NCBI RefSeq assembly: GCF_022170785.1 | Contig: NZ_CP081870.1 | Coordinates: 4,235,346 to 4,299,345, forward strand | DNA length: 64,000 nt | DNA from: Rossellomorea marisflavi | GTDB lineage: Bacteria > Bacillota > Bacilli > Bacillales > Bacillaceae_B | Reading direction: 5' to 3' | Shown: one piece after another, positions 38,330-48,197 of the stretch | Position numbering within the stretch: the first letter of the stretch is position 1 | Layout of the letters: each line of letters starts with the position of its first letter | Notes under the pieces: model-generated | Told to the model about the DNA's origin: nothing | Seen by the model: the letters and a program-made list of their open reading frames with translations, nothing else | Databases searched by the model: none | Translations under genes and position numbers: made by a program

Positions 38330-38453
38330 TCCCGTCGCCATGCTCCATTCAAACCAACTGCTCCAACCTCTACCTGGACCTTCTCTAAACACTCAACACT
38401 CTAACTCCATATCCACCGCGATCCTCCTGCCATCCCACCCCACTTTCACGATC

Positions 38454-38489
38454 ACAAAAAAAAAGAGACCCGGCCAAAACCGGATCTCT
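38454..38489 (-). terminator. Terminator of dnaB
   Basis: GAGATCCGG / CCGGGTCTC-type stem with a TTTTGG loop region in the minus transcript, followed by nine U residues. Confidence 0.88.
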
Positions 38490-38493
38490 CCCT

Positions 38494-39846
38494 CTAAGCA
38501 GGAGCATCATCAAACCGACGCTCCAGATTCACGAACTTATTGTATTCTTTCACGAACGCCAGTGAGACGGCGCCAACGGGACCGTTACGCTGTTTGGCGA
38601 TGATGATTTCGATGATGTTCTTGTTCTCTGATTCTTTGTCATAGTAGTCTTCGCGGTACAGGAAGGCGACGATGTCGGCATCCTGCTCGATGCTTCCGGA
38701 TTCACGGATGTCGGACATCATCGGGCGTTTGTCCTGACGTTGCTCGACTCCACGGGAGAGCTGGGAGAGGGCGATGACGGGTACCTGGAGCTCACGGGCG
38801 AGCCCTTTGAGGGCACGGGAGATTTCCGATACCTCTTGCTGACGGTTTTCGCCTGCGCGGCCGCTACCTTGGATGAGCTGAAGGTAGTCGATCATGATCA
38901 TACCGAGTCCCTGGTCCTGAGCGAGGCGGCGACACTTGGAGCGGATCTCCCCGACTTTGATACCAGGTGTATCATCGATGAAGATACCGGCGTTGGAGAG
39001 GCTTCCCATGGCCATGGTGAGCTTCCGCCAGTCCTCGTCGCTCAGGTCACCTGTACGGAGGTTCTGGGCGTTGATGTTCCCTTCTGCACAGAGCATACGC
39101 ATGACGAGCTGTTCTGCTCCCATCTCGAGACTGAAGATCGCGACGTTTTCCCGTGCCTTGACGGCGACGTTCTGGGCGATATTCAGGGCGAAGGCGGTCT
39201 TACCCATGGAAGGACGGGCACCGACGATGATGAGATCATTCCGCTGGAATCCGGCGGTCATGTGATCAAGATCGGCGAAGCCTGTCGGGATTCCGGTGAC
39301 GTCCCCTTTGCGGTTCGTCAGGATCTCGATGTTGTCGTAGGTACGGACAAGGACGTCCTTGATGTTGTGGAAGGCTCCGGCGTTTTTCCGCTGGGCGACC
39401 TCCATGATGTTTTTCTCGGCTTCTCCCAAAAGGGCGTCGACTTCATCTTCGCGGGCATAGCCGTCTGAAGCGATGTCGGTGGCGGTGCGGATCAGCCTGC
39501 GGAGAAGCGACTTCTCTTCGACGATCTTGGCATAATATTCGATGTTGGCTGCCGTCGGGACGGAGCCGGCCAGTTCACTCAGGTAGGCTACTCCGCCCAC
39601 ATCTTCGAGTTCCTTGGCGGCAGCGAGTTCTTCCGTGACCGTGATCAGGTCGACGGCTTTCCCTCCGTCACCGAGCTTCAGCATCACATTGTAGATTTTT
39701 TGGTGGGAATGACGATAGAAGTCCTCCGGTATGAGGATCTCCGATGTGGTCGTCAGAGCACTTGGCTCCAGGAATACCGCACCCAGTACGGCCTGTTCGG
39801 CTTCGATGTTCTGAGGCGGGATCCGGTCCTGAAACATTTCGTTCAT
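38494..39846 (-). CDS. dnaB: Replicative DNA helicase DnaB (DnaC in B. subtilis naming)
   Basis: 450 residues. N-terminal DnaB domain starting RIPPQNIEAEQAVLGA, linker helix, and RecA-like domain with Walker A GARPSMGKTAFAL near 205, Walker B MIMIDYLQLI and SDIRESGSIEQDAD. Hexameric helicase at the fork. ATG 39846 has AGGAGGTCATATACA; the frame extends 13 codons upstream without a ribosome site. Follows rplI as in B. subtilis. Confidence 0.97.
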   Translation of the reverse strand: MNEMFQDRIPPQNIEAEQAVLGAVFLEPSALTTTSEILIPEDFYRHSHQKIYNVMLKLGDGGKAVDLITVTEELAAAKELEDVGGVAYLSELAGSVPTAANIEYYAKIVEEKSLLRRLIRTATDIASDGYAREDEVDALLGEAEKNIMEVAQRKNAGAFHNIKDVLVRTYDNIEILTNRKGDVTGIPTGFADLDHMTAGFQRNDLIIVGARPSMGKTAFALNIAQNVAVKARENVAIFSLEMGAEQLVMRMLCAEGNINAQNLRTGDLSDEDWRKLTMAMGSLSNAGIFIDDTPGIKVGEIRSKCRRLAQDQGLGMIMIDYLQLIQGSGRAGENRQQEVSEISRALKGLARELQVPVIALSQLSRGVEQRQDKRPMMSDIRESGSIEQDADIVAFLYREDYYDKESENKNIIEIIIAKQRNGPVGAVSLAFVKEYNKFVNLERRFDDAPA

Positions 39847-39920
39847 TGTATATGACCTCCTGCACGAGGAATTCTTGGTTTCCACTATAGGCTGATGTTT
39901 GAGGCATGTATCGTTTACGG

Positions 39921-39960
39921 AAAAAAAGTGACCTGGACCGAATCCAAATCACCTTTTTTC
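39921..39960 (-). terminator. Terminator between rplI and dnaB
   Basis: AAAAAAGGTGA / TCACTTTTTTT outer stem with inner TTGGA/TCCAG pairing in the minus transcript, then a U-run. Confidence 0.8.
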
Positions 39961-40011
39961 AATCTAGTACTATTTTAACATGTTTTCGTTGGAAATGAAG
40001 ATGTCAATCTC

Positions 40012-40458
40012 TTACTCTTCTGTGACGTGGACCTTAAGGGTAGCTGACACATCGGTATGGAGCTTGACCGGTACGTTCGTGAAGCCAAGGGCGCGGATCG
40101 CGTCGTTCATCTCGATTTTGCGCTTGTCTACCTTGATGTCATGCTGCTTTTTAAGGGCATCGGCAATCTGCTTGCTCGTGATGGAACCGAACAGGCGGCC
40201 GCCTTCACCGGATTTCGCTTTCAGTTCGACCTGAAGCTCTTCCATGGCTGCTTTGAGCTTTTTCGCTTCTTCAAGTTCTTCCTGTGCGATTTGCTTTTCT
40301 TTGTTCTTTTGACCCTCAAGCTGGCTGATGTTGGCATTGCTTGCTTCTACCGCCAGGCCTTTTTTGAGAAGGAAGTTATGTGCGTAGCCATCTGCCACGT
40401 TTTTCACTTCGCCTTTTTTACCTTTACCTTTTACATCTTTTAAGAAAATGACTTTCAT
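40012..40458 (-). CDS. rplI: 50S ribosomal protein L9
   Basis: 148 residues, standard L9: N-terminal [19 protein letters not shown] globular domain, long central helix (about 41-74) and C-terminal domain. Binds 23S rRNA domain V. ATG overlaps the gdpP stop by four bases (ATGA), so it is coupled to gdpP. Confidence 0.98.
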   Translation of the reverse strand: MKVIFLKDVKGKGKKGEVKNVADGYAHNFLLKKGLAVEASNANISQLEGQKNKEKQIAQEELEEAKKLKAAMEELQVELKAKSGEGGRLFGSITSKQIADALKKQHDIKVDKRKIEMNDAIRALGFTNVPVKLHTDVSATLKVHVTEE

Positions 40459-42428
40459 AGTTCTCTTCTCCCTTCGAAATAATCATCTAGTGCTTCTTTC
40501 AGAAGTTTTTCGGCTTCTTGGACCGTTTTATGTTTCAGCTGGGTGGCGGCATTGCTCAAGTGGCCTCCGCCTTCAAGATTCTCCATGATGATCTGGACGT
40601 TTACATCACCAAGGGATCTGGCACTGATACCAACCGTCTCCTCATCCCGCTTCGAGATGACGAAGGAGGCGATGACACCGTCCATGGTCAGGAGCGTATC
40701 GGCTGCCTGGGCGATGAGGACGGGATCGGAAACGACCTCGTCCGGCGCATGGGCTATGGCGACACCATCCCGATAGAACTCCACGGTTTCAATGAGGCGG
40801 GCCCGTTTGATATATGTGGCCACGTCCTCCTTGAGGAACTTCTGGACAAGGACCGTATCGGCTCCCTGCGCCCGCAAATACGAGGCAGCATCGAACGTCC
40901 GGGACCCTGTCCGGAGAGTGAAGCTTTTCGTATCGACTATGATCCCTGCGAGAAGCGAAGTCGCTTCCAGCATGGAAATCTTCTCGTGCTTCGGCTGATA
41001 CTCCAGGAGCTCTGTGACAAGCTCTGCCGTTGAAGAGGCATATGGCTCCATATACACAAGGAGAGGGTTCTGAATGAAGTCCTCGCCCCGTCTGTGATGG
41101 TCGATGACGACAACCTTGTCCACCTTGTTCAGGAGGCGCTCCTCGATGACAAGGGAAGGCTTGTGCGTATCGACGACGACGAGCAGCGTATCATCCGTCG
41201 CCATCTCTAGTGCTTCTTCAGGCGTGATGAAACGGCTGTGAAGATCGGCGTTGCCTTTGATCTCCTTCATGAGGCGCTTGACGCTGTTGTCGATTTCGTT
41301 GAAATTCAGCACCACATACCCGTCGCGCTGATTCATCTGGGCCACTTTGCGGATCCCAATGGCCGCTCCGATCGCATCCATATCGGGATGTTTATGCCCC
41401 ATGATGATGACTTTGTCGCTTTCCACCATGATTTCCTTCAGGGCATGGGAGATGACGCGGGCACGGACACGGGTCCGTTTTTCCATCGGGTTCGTTTTCC
41501 CGCCGTAGAACTTGACCTTCCCGTTCGTCTGCTTGATGGCGACCTGGTCTCCACCGCGCCCGAGGGCAAGATCAAGGCTCGACTGGGCGAGGGTACCGAG
41601 TTCCGGCAGGGATGATACGCCTGTCCCAACCCCGATGCTCAAGGTAAGGGGGACGTTATGCTTGGATGTGGAATCGCGGACATCATCGAGGATCCCGAAT
41701 TTTTCTTTTTCAAGAATCTGAAGGACTTTATCGTTGATGACGGCGATGAACCGCTCGGACGATGTTCTCTTAAGGAAGACACCGTATTCCTGGGCCCACT
41801 TGTTGAGGTTGGATGTCACCAGGCTGTTGAGGCTGCTCCGGGTCTGGTCATCCATCCCCTGGGTGAGCTCATCATAGTTATCCAGATAGATGATGGCGAT
41901 ATTTGTTCGTTCTTCATGATACTGCTTCTCGATCTCCTTCTGTTCGGTCACATCGAAGAAATACAGCAGTCGTTCTTTCAGTTTTAATACAACATGATAT
42001 TTCCGTTCATTGATCGTCACGATTTCCGAGTCTACCTCTTGCTTGATCAAGGGGACAAGTGAGTCCGCCACATCATAAAGGGATCTTCCGACGACGGTAT
42101 CCTCGTTGAAACAAGAAGCGAGGAATGGATTGGTCCATTCTATGTAGTACTCGTCATTGATCAGCATGATCCCAATCGGCATCTCCATGAGCGCTTCTTC
42201 ACCGACGCGTTTGACCCTGTAGGAGAGGGTGGAGATGTACTCTTCCGTCTCATCGTGTGACCTACCTTCGAAATAGAAGGCAAGGAAGAAGACAAGTCCG
42301 AACACGAGGAGCCCCGCAAACGCAAGGATCCAGTTATAAAACACGATTGCTACCAGTAAGAGAAGCGTTAATGCAGCAAGACCGTACAGTGGGTAGCGGA
42401 TCATTCGCTTATTGAAATAAGAAGGCAT
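40455..42428 (-). CDS. gdpP: Cyclic-di-AMP phosphodiesterase GdpP
   Basis: 657 residues: two N-terminal membrane helices (~12-50), a PAS-like haem-binding domain (~85-150), a degenerate GGDEF domain (~170-300), and the DHH/DHHA1 phosphodiesterase module. Metal motifs [13 protein letters not shown] near 345 and [10 protein letters not shown] near 445, and [11 protein letters not shown] at the end. Hydrolyses c-di-AMP and so affects potassium, wall and beta-lactam response. Order yybS-gdpP-rplI-dnaB is conserved in Bacillus. Confidence 0.97.
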   Translation of the reverse strand: MPSYFNKRMIRYPLYGLAALTLLLLVAIVFYNWILAFAGLLVFGLVFFLAFYFEGRSHDETEEYISTLSYRVKRVGEEALMEMPIGIMLINDEYYIEWTNPFLASCFNEDTVVGRSLYDVADSLVPLIKQEVDSEIVTINERKYHVVLKLKERLLYFFDVTEQKEIEKQYHEERTNIAIIYLDNYDELTQGMDDQTRSSLNSLVTSNLNKWAQEYGVFLKRTSSERFIAVINDKVLQILEKEKFGILDDVRDSTSKHNVPLTLSIGVGTGVSSLPELGTLAQSSLDLALGRGGDQVAIKQTNGKVKFYGGKTNPMEKRTRVRARVISHALKEIMVESDKVIIMGHKHPDMDAIGAAIGIRKVAQMNQRDGYVVLNFNEIDNSVKRLMKEIKGNADLHSRFITPEEALEMATDDTLLVVVDTHKPSLVIEERLLNKVDKVVVIDHHRRGEDFIQNPLLVYMEPYASSTAELVTELLEYQPKHEKISMLEATSLLAGIIVDTKSFTLRTGSRTFDAASYLRAQGADTVLVQKFLKEDVATYIKRARLIETVEFYRDGVAIAHAPDEVVSDPVLIAQAADTLLTMDGVIASFVISKRDEETVGISARSLGDVNVQIIMENLEGGGHLSNAATQLKHKTVQEAEKLLKEALDDYFEGRREL

Positions 42429-42455
42429 ACTGTCAGCTCCTGCAACAAATTTTTT

Positions 42456-43391
42456 CTATGACTTATTCTTTAAGCGTTCTCTGAGATCGAATCCTAAGTC
42501 AATTATACCTAAAATCCGGACGAGAGAAAGGAGTGGGATTGAAATAATGGTCACTACTACCATTAAACCTTTCGACCAATTTTTCATGTGGCCGAAGAAA
42601 TAGAGGAACGAAAGCCCTTGAATGGTGAACAGCATCCCAAGGATGATCTGTACGTTGATGATGGCGCTGAATGTAAACGATCCGCTCTCGGGCTGAATGA
42701 CCAATGATAGCACAAACAATATGATGTAGTACCACAGGATGCTTTTTGGGAACTTCCAGTCCCGGAACCGGAGGAACGATGGGACATTCCTTCCGAGGCG
42801 CTTCATGATCGGGAAGCTGATCGCCAGGATGAGGAACGTGTATAGTGCAGCCCCGATTGCAAATGCGGCTGGCGTGGTCACGTTCATCAATTTAAGCAAA
42901 TTATCCATCTGCTCAAGCTTTTTGTCATCAGGCTGGATGAAACCAAGATCGGTCATCGCTGCATAATTCTGATGCACCACAGTCTTCGCCATGTCCAGGC
43001 TCTCCTTGATGACATCCATTCCAAGCAGTTTAATGGAGATTACATAAGCGACTACGGCATTGATGGTGGTCACCAAGGTTCCAAGCAAAAGGATGTGGGT
43101 TTTCTGTATATCCGATTTTATCGCCCAGCCGATAGCCGTCCCGAGGGAAGCGCCCAATACACCGAAGCCCAATCCGGGGAAACCACCGAACAAGAACGAG
43201 ATCCCAATACCTACGAACAACATCACCATCGCATCACGATGGGCGAATTTTTGACTGTAGAGCATGAACGGTAGCGGCAGGAAGAGCAAGCCTACTACGG
43301 ATATAACCGGTGTATATAGCGTAAACAATAGAAACACAGTAAAGATGGCCACCGATATGGCGCCTTCTGTGATGATGCGGGCATTTTTCAC
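42456..43391 (-). CDS. yybS: YybS family (DUF2232) membrane protein
   Basis: 311 residues with about seven to eight membrane helices and the DUF2232 pattern (FTLYTPVISVVGLLFLPLP at the N-terminus, FLYFFGHMKNWSK near the end). Function unknown; always ahead of gdpP in Bacillus. I choose GTG 43391 (VKNARIITEG) because GAGGAG lies nine bases upstream; the ATG at 43457 gives an N-terminus without family likeness and no ribosome site. Confidence 0.88.
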   Translation of the reverse strand: MKNARIITEGAISVAIFTVFLLFTLYTPVISVVGLLFLPLPFMLYSQKFAHRDAMVMLFVGIGISFLFGGFPGLGFGVLGASLGTAIGWAIKSDIQKTHILLLGTLVTTINAVVAYVISIKLLGMDVIKESLDMAKTVVHQNYAAMTDLGFIQPDDKKLEQMDNLLKLMNVTTPAAFAIGAALYTFLILAISFPIMKRLGRNVPSFLRFRDWKFPKSILWYYIILFVLSLVIQPESGSFTFSAIINVQIILGMLFTIQGLSFLYFFGHMKNWSKGLMVVVTIISIPLLSLVRILGIIDLGFDLRERLKNKS

Positions 43392-43533
43392 TTCATTACT
43401 CTCCTCGCGAAATACATACAATAGTATTATCATATCAATTTTGGAAGGGAATTTCATCTTATGGACTCTTCAGTCATTTCCCCTCTAAATAGGATGCGTA
43501 TAAACCCGGGCTTTGAAACCTCTTTAGACAACA

Positions 43534-43575
43534 AACAAAACGGCCGGACCACGGGAGCATCCCCATGTCCGGCCG
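43534..43575 (-). terminator. Terminator of the chemoreceptor gene
   Basis: Perfect 9-bp stem CGGCCGGAC / GTCCGGCCG, continuing into TTTTG; eight bases after the stop. Confidence 0.85.
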
Positions 43576-43582
43576 ACATTGT

Positions 43583-45622
43583 TTATTCTGATTGGGCGAT
43601 CTTGAAACGGTCGATGGCCGCCTGAAGTTCCTGGCTCAGGTCGGTGAGCTGTTCGGCCGCCGCCGTGATGGACTGGACGGCTTTCAGCTGCTCATCGGTG
43701 GACGCATTCATCTCTTCACATGACGCTGCCGTTTCTTCTGCCGCTTCCGCCATGGCCTTGATGACAGTGAATACCTGGTCTTTATCTCCATTGATTCCTT
43801 CGATCCCCTCATGCATATGACCAATTTCTTTATTAATGGCCCTCATGACCTCCGCATTCCGGTCAAACACCTGATGGGTTTCATTCAACACGCCGAGCTG
43901 GGCGTCGAATGTATCTTTGGTCAGATTCATTTCTTTCACTGCCTGATCGGAACCCTCCTGGATCTCCTTGATCGTGCGCTTTACGCTCTCCGTCGCCTGG
44001 ACGGATTGATCCGCAAGCTTCCGTACTTCTTCTGCCACGACGGCGAACCCTTTCCCATGCTCTCCTGCACGAGCAGCCTCGATGCTTGCGTTAAGGGCAA
44101 GAAGATTGGTCTGGGAGGAAATATCAGTGATGGTCGCCATCACGTTTTCGATATTCTTCACGTGCTCCCCGAATCCTAGAATCACCTGTTGCATCGAGTC
44201 CATATACTGCTGGGACGTATCATACGCCCCGCGAAGCTTGGAGATCTGATTCATACCCTGTTCATTGCGTTCGCCTACCTCATCGGCAAGCTCCGACATT
44301 TTATGGGACTGCGCATAGATGTGGTTGATGCTGTCTCCAAGGCTCTCAGCACCACTTTGGGCACGCTCGGAATCAGAAGCCGTTTCAGAGGCGGTCCTGG
44401 CGATACTCGAAATGGCCGTGGCCATCTCTTCACTTGACGCATGCGTCTCCTCTGAGACGGCGCTGAGGCCTTCAGCAGACTGTCTCACATGGAGGAAGGC
44501 GTGTTGTACAGTCTGAAGCGTCGTGAAAATCGAATCGATCATTTGGTTGAAATCATGAGCAAGACGCCCTGTTTCATCCGTCGCTTTCACATCGGAACGC
44601 TTTGTCAGATCCCCAGTTGCTACATGTTTCACCGTTGCCTGAAGTGATTTTAGCGGCCGCGTCATCTTTCTTGAGACGATGGCGATCACCACAAGGAGGA
44701 CAGCCAGGGTGATGAGGCCCGTCACTAGGAGCTGACGTTCAATCTCTTTTGCATTGCCAATGATATCCTCCATGGAATAAACGGCACCTGTCTTCCAGCC
44801 TGTGCCGGGGATCGTGTCATAAATCATGACTTTTTGTTCCCCTTCGAGGGTGTAATGGATGATCCCACTCTCATCCTTGGAATCGAGCATCTTTTTGATG
44901 AACGTAAAGGACGATAGATTCTCTCCTCGTCTGGTGGGATGGACGATGGCGGTTCCATTCTTCCCGATCAGTACGGCATTGCCTCCGTATCCCAACTCCA
45001 TGGAAGAAATCCGCTCCGTCAGCTTCGATAGATTGATATCGACACCGATGACACCGACAAGCTTGTTATCCACCAGAATGGCCTTGGAAGCCGTAATGAT
45101 GTCCTGATTGGTGGCCGTATCGACATACGGTTCGCTCCAGTTTACATCGTTCTGTGAAGCGGCAGCGGCCTTGAACCAATCCCGACCGGTGGGATCAAAC
45201 CCTTCCGGCAATTCAGCCTCGGGAACGATGAAGAGATTCTTGTTTGGGGAAGCAATATAGATAGAAGTCGCTTCATCATAAAGATCGATATAGTTATCAA
45301 AGTCCTCCTGTACCCCTTGGGTGAGCTCTTTTTCCGATTTTCCGTTCTTCTCCCCCGTCATCTTGAAGGCTTCATATTCCAGCAGCCCTTTCGACTTCGA
45401 GTACTGAATGAGGCTCTTCTCAAACTGCCCGAGGAAGAGTTCGACGGAATCACCCATTTCGCCCGCGACGGTGGTCGACTGCCGGATCACTTCATCCTCC
45501 GTCTTCGACCGGGTCTGCCAGGACGTAATCGCAAATATGACTGCCAATGATAAAATAAATAATGTCGAAAATACCCCTGTTAACTTCGTTCTAATCGAAA
45601 GACCCTTCTTTTTCTTCTTCAC
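43583..45622 (-). CDS. Methyl-accepting chemotaxis protein, dCache type
   Basis: 679 residues: lysine-rich start, membrane helix ~17-37, extracellular double-Cache domain (~40-280, with [14 protein letters not shown] and [17 protein letters not shown] typical of amine/amino-acid sensing dCache), second helix ~285-305, HAMP, and a long signalling coiled coil with hairpin tip [20 protein letters not shown]. Homologous to McpA/B/TlpA of B. subtilis. Start GTG 45622 has GGAGTGAG upstream. The ligand is unknown. Not part of the conserved local gene order, so likely acquired or moved. Confidence 0.93.
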   Translation of the reverse strand: MKKKKKGLSIRTKLTGVFSTLFILSLAVIFAITSWQTRSKTEDEVIRQSTTVAGEMGDSVELFLGQFEKSLIQYSKSKGLLEYEAFKMTGEKNGKSEKELTQGVQEDFDNYIDLYDEATSIYIASPNKNLFIVPEAELPEGFDPTGRDWFKAAAASQNDVNWSEPYVDTATNQDIITASKAILVDNKLVGVIGVDINLSKLTERISSMELGYGGNAVLIGKNGTAIVHPTRRGENLSSFTFIKKMLDSKDESGIIHYTLEGEQKVMIYDTIPGTGWKTGAVYSMEDIIGNAKEIERQLLVTGLITLAVLLVVIAIVSRKMTRPLKSLQATVKHVATGDLTKRSDVKATDETGRLAHDFNQMIDSIFTTLQTVQHAFLHVRQSAEGLSAVSEETHASSEEMATAISSIARTASETASDSERAQSGAESLGDSINHIYAQSHKMSELADEVGERNEQGMNQISKLRGAYDTSQQYMDSMQQVILGFGEHVKNIENVMATITDISSQTNLLALNASIEAARAGEHGKGFAVVAEEVRKLADQSVQATESVKRTIKEIQEGSDQAVKEMNLTKDTFDAQLGVLNETHQVFDRNAEVMRAINKEIGHMHEGIEGINGDKDQVFTVIKAMAEAAEETAASCEEMNASTDEQLKAVQSITAAAEQLTDLSQELQAAIDRFKIAQSE

Positions 45623-45761
45623 CAAAACTCACTCCAGACACCGCTTAGTATTGGTTGTATCGGCAGAATAGGGGAGAGGTTGAGTCTTTTTTACTAAAAA
45701 TATGGAATTTTCTAATATTTATAAAGGATATTGGTATGATAGAGATAAAGGGGGCGTGAAC

Positions 45762-46721
45762 ATGAATCAAATTGAAACGGCCTTTTTCACCATACACATG
45801 CTCTGCGAAGGCGTATTCGAAGTGATTGCCAAACCGGGCAAGGGGGCATGGAGTAACGCGGGGATCATTGATTTGGGAGGAAAAACCCTCATTTTCGACA
45901 CCATGTCCACACCGTCGGCAGGATACGAACTTCGGAAGCATGCCGAACGATTGACAGGGAATAAAAAAATGGAGGTTATGAATAGTCATTTCCACGGTGA
46001 CCATATGTTTGGAAATCAAGCGTTTGAAGGATTTCCTATCTATTCTACAGCTCTCACGAAGCAATTGATCAAAGAAAAGAACGATGTAGAGGACCTTGAT
46101 TTAGAACGAGAAGAAATGGAAGCCTATCTTCACGGTATAGAACAACGTATAGCGCAGGAGGCCGATCCGGTATTGATCGAGAGCCTTAAACTACAAATGG
46201 GGGAAATGACGCATATCCTTCATGACATTTCGCGCTTGAAACTCTTCTTACCAGATAGGATCTTCGATACCGAGCATGTATTCAAAGGTTCTCACAGAGA
46301 AGCGATTATCTGTTGCCACGGAGGTGGTCACTCACCCAGTGATTCCTATCTATACCTCCCACAAGATTCTGTCTTATTTGCAGGAGACCTGATAACCCGA
46401 AAGCTCCACGTACCCATCTATGATCCCGTTTCGTATCTTGCCTTGATCAAAGAGATTGTAGATTTGAAGGTGAAGACCTATGTACCGGGACACGGGGATT
46501 CAGGAGGAAGAGAGCTACTCGATACTATGAAGGCTTATCTCAGCATGCTCCTGGAAAGAGCACAGAGGGCACACGATAGGGGAATTCCAATGGAGACATT
46601 CGTGAAAGACTTTGTACTCCCTCCTGAATATGCGGAATGGCTCGGCATAAATGGCATTCAAGGCAATCTTCGCAAGGTGTATGAGTTCACTTCCATCATT
46701 GGAACTAAAATGAACCCGTAG
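45762..46721 (+). CDS. MBL-fold metallohydrolase
   Basis: 319 residues. Metallo-beta-lactamase fold with NSHFHGDHMFGNQAF near residue 73 (HxHxDH metal motif), the later histidine in CCHGGGHSPSD, aspartate in LFAGDLI and histidine in VPGHGDSG. Resembles quinoprotein-relay/SoxH-like or lactonase-like hydrolases; substrate unknown. ATG 45762 is preceded by AAAGGGGGCGTGAAC; earlier in-frame starts have none. Divergent from the chemoreceptor. Confidence 0.87.
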   Translation: MNQIETAFFTIHMLCEGVFEVIAKPGKGAWSNAGIIDLGGKTLIFDTMSTPSAGYELRKHAERLTGNKKMEVMNSHFHGDHMFGNQAFEGFPIYSTALTKQLIKEKNDVEDLDLEREEMEAYLHGIEQRIAQEADPVLIESLKLQMGEMTHILHDISRLKLFLPDRIFDTEHVFKGSHREAIICCHGGGHSPSDSYLYLPQDSVLFAGDLITRKLHVPIYDPVSYLALIKEIVDLKVKTYVPGHGDSGGRELLDTMKAYLSMLLERAQRAHDRGIPMETFVKDFVLPPEYAEWLGINGIQGNLRKVYEFTSIIGTKMNP

Positions 46722-46788
46722 AAAATCGGGTGTAAGAGTCTATCGTTTTATGCAAGATACAGTGTAACGAGAAAGCAAATCTTGCGCA

Positions 46789-46824
46789 CAAAAAAAAGAC
46801 ATCCTCCAAAAGAAGGATGTCTCT
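46789..46824 (-). terminator. Terminator of the rpsF-ssb-rpsR operon
   Basis: Stem AGACATCCT / AGGATGTCT with an eight-base loop; nine A residues on the plus strand give the U-run. Confidence 0.9.
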
Positions 46825-46829
46825 CTTAT

Positions 46830-47066
46830 TTATTCCCCGCTTACGTATGGAAGCAATGCCATTGTACGCGCACGTTTGATTGCACGAGTCAATTTACGTT
46901 GGTACTTAGCGTTTGTTCCAGTTACGCGACGTGGAAGAATTTTTCCACGTTCAGAGATGAATTTTTTAAGAAGTTCCACATCTTTGAAATCGATGTGAGT
47001 AATTCCGTTTGCTGTGAAGTAGCATACCTTACGGCGTCTACGTCCACCTCTACGTCCTCCTGCCAT
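46830..47066 (-). CDS. rpsR: 30S ribosomal protein S18
   Basis: 78 residues, typical S18 with basic glycine-rich N-terminus, the [17 protein letters not shown] core and C-terminal ALLPYVSGE. Binds with S6 on the platform of the 30S subunit. Third gene of rpsF-ssb-rpsR, 43 bases after ssb. Confidence 0.98.
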   Translation of the reverse strand: MAGGRRGGRRRRKVCYFTANGITHIDFKDVELLKKFISERGKILPRRVTGTNAKYQRKLTRAIKRARTMALLPYVSGE

Positions 47067-47109
47067 GTTTTTCGCCTCCTATCCTTTTAAAAGTCAGTAT
47101 CGTTCGCTC

Positions 47110-47646
47110 TTAGAATGGTAGATCATCATCGGAAATGTCGATCGGCTGACCATCATTTGCGAATGGATCTTCATCTACGCGAGTGTAGTTATTGTTATTA
47201 TTGTTGTTGCGCTGTTGTTGATTCTGATTCTGGCCGAATGAGTTACCACCTTGGTTACCCTGTTGGTAACCACCACCGCCGCCAGAATAGCTTGGGCTTC
47301 CGCCGCGATCTCCACCTTGACTCGCACTGCGAGGCTCAAGGAATTGAACGCTTTCGGCCACGACTTCCGTCATGAACACGCGTCGTCCATCCTGTCCTTC
47401 GAAGTTACGGGTCTGGATTCGACCGTCAACGCCGGCCAGGCTTCCTTTCTTAAGGAAGTTCGCTACGTTTTCGGCAGGTCGGCGCCAAACAACACAGTTA
47501 ATAAAATCTGCTTCCCGTTCACCTGATTGATTCGTAAAAGAACGATTCACTGCCAGTGTGAATGAGGCAACAGCCACTCCGCTTGGAGTATATTTTAGTT
47601 CAGGGTCTTTGGTTAATCGGCCCACTAATACAACTCGGTTCATCAT
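47110..47646 (-). CDS. ssb: Single-stranded DNA-binding protein SsbA
   Basis: 178 residues. OB-fold (~1-105: [16 protein letters not shown], then [21 protein letters not shown]), a Gly/Gln/Asn-rich tail with runs of asparagine, and the acidic partner-binding tip [11 protein letters not shown]. Start at ATG 47646 (MMNRVV) with GAAGGGG nine bases upstream. Confidence 0.98.
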   Translation of the reverse strand: MMNRVVLVGRLTKDPELKYTPSGVAVASFTLAVNRSFTNQSGEREADFINCVVWRRPAENVANFLKKGSLAGVDGRIQTRNFEGQDGRRVFMTEVVAESVQFLEPRSASQGGDRGGSPSYSGGGGGYQQGNQGGNSFGQNQNQQQRNNNNNNNYTRVDEDPFANDGQPIDISDDDLPF

Positions 47647-47701
47647 CAGAATCAACCCCTTCCTTCTATTGCTAGAAGTGTATATCTATGAAACGTTCGA
47701 A

Positions 47702-47989
47702 TTATTGTTCGTCTTTTACAACGATATGACGGATAATGTCGTCACTGATCTTAGCCAAACGATCGAACTCGTTTACAGCTTCAGAGCCAGCGTTGATTTT
47801 CACCAATTGGTAGAAACCATCACGGAAATCGTTGATTTCATACGCTAAACGACGTTTACCCCAATCTTTTGACTCGATGATCTCCGCGCCGTTAGTAGTC
47901 AATACGTTATCAAAACGCTCAACAACTGCTTTCTTTGACTCTTCGTCAACGGTTGGACGGACGATGTACATAACTTCGTACTTTCTCAT
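47702..47989 (-). CDS. rpsF: 30S ribosomal protein S6
   Basis: 95 residues, standard S6 ([17 protein letters not shown], then [17 protein letters not shown]). ATG 47989 has GGAGGTGACATTCAG; the 25 codons of open frame further upstream fall in the structured leader. Forms the S6:S18 heterodimer and, in bacteria studied, represses its own mRNA with S18. Confidence 0.98.
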   Translation of the reverse strand: MRKYEVMYIVRPTVDEESKKAVVERFDNVLTTNGAEIIESKDWGKRRLAYEINDFRDGFYQLVKINAGSEAVNEFDRLAKISDDIIRHIVVKDEQ

Positions 47990-48066
47990 CTGAATGTCAC
48001 CTCCTCGTGGTCTATGCGGTCCTTTCTTTACGAAAGAACAAGGAGCAATGCGTTCATTACTCACGA
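47990..48066 (-). promoter_or_regulatory. rpsF leader resembling the S6:S18 autoregulatory RNA motif
   Basis: The 76-base leader folds with CTCCTTGT (48045-48038) pairing ACGAGGAG (48008-48001), which hides the ribosome site; an inner hairpin TTCTTT/AAAGAA and an unpaired GGACCGCA follow. A CCG bulge next to such a stem is the known binding mark of the S6:S18 complex. Confidence 0.65.
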
Positions 48067-48072
48067 ATTAAA

Positions 48073-48101
48073 ATTATATCATAGGGATTGTCCAAATGCA
48101 A
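48073..48101 (-). promoter_or_regulatory. rpsF operon promoter
   Basis: Minus strand -35 TTGCAT (48101-48096) and -10 TATAAT (48078-48073), 17-base spacer. Confidence 0.82.
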
Positions 48102-48161
48102 TAAGCTGGAGGAAAAAGACAGATTACCCCGGAACATGAACGAAGTCTTTATTTTCATGTC

Positions 48162-48189
48162 AAAAAGCCCCGAATCTCCATTCGGGGCT
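48162..48189 (-). terminator. Terminator of ychF
   Basis: Stem AGCCCCGAAT / ATTCGGGGCT with a four-base loop and U-run, nine bases after the stop. Confidence 0.9.
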
Positions 48190-48197
48190 GAGTGATC

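Noticed and set aside
38740..39468. 242-codon plus-strand frame opposite dnaB
   Set aside because: Antisense shadow of a universally conserved helicase.
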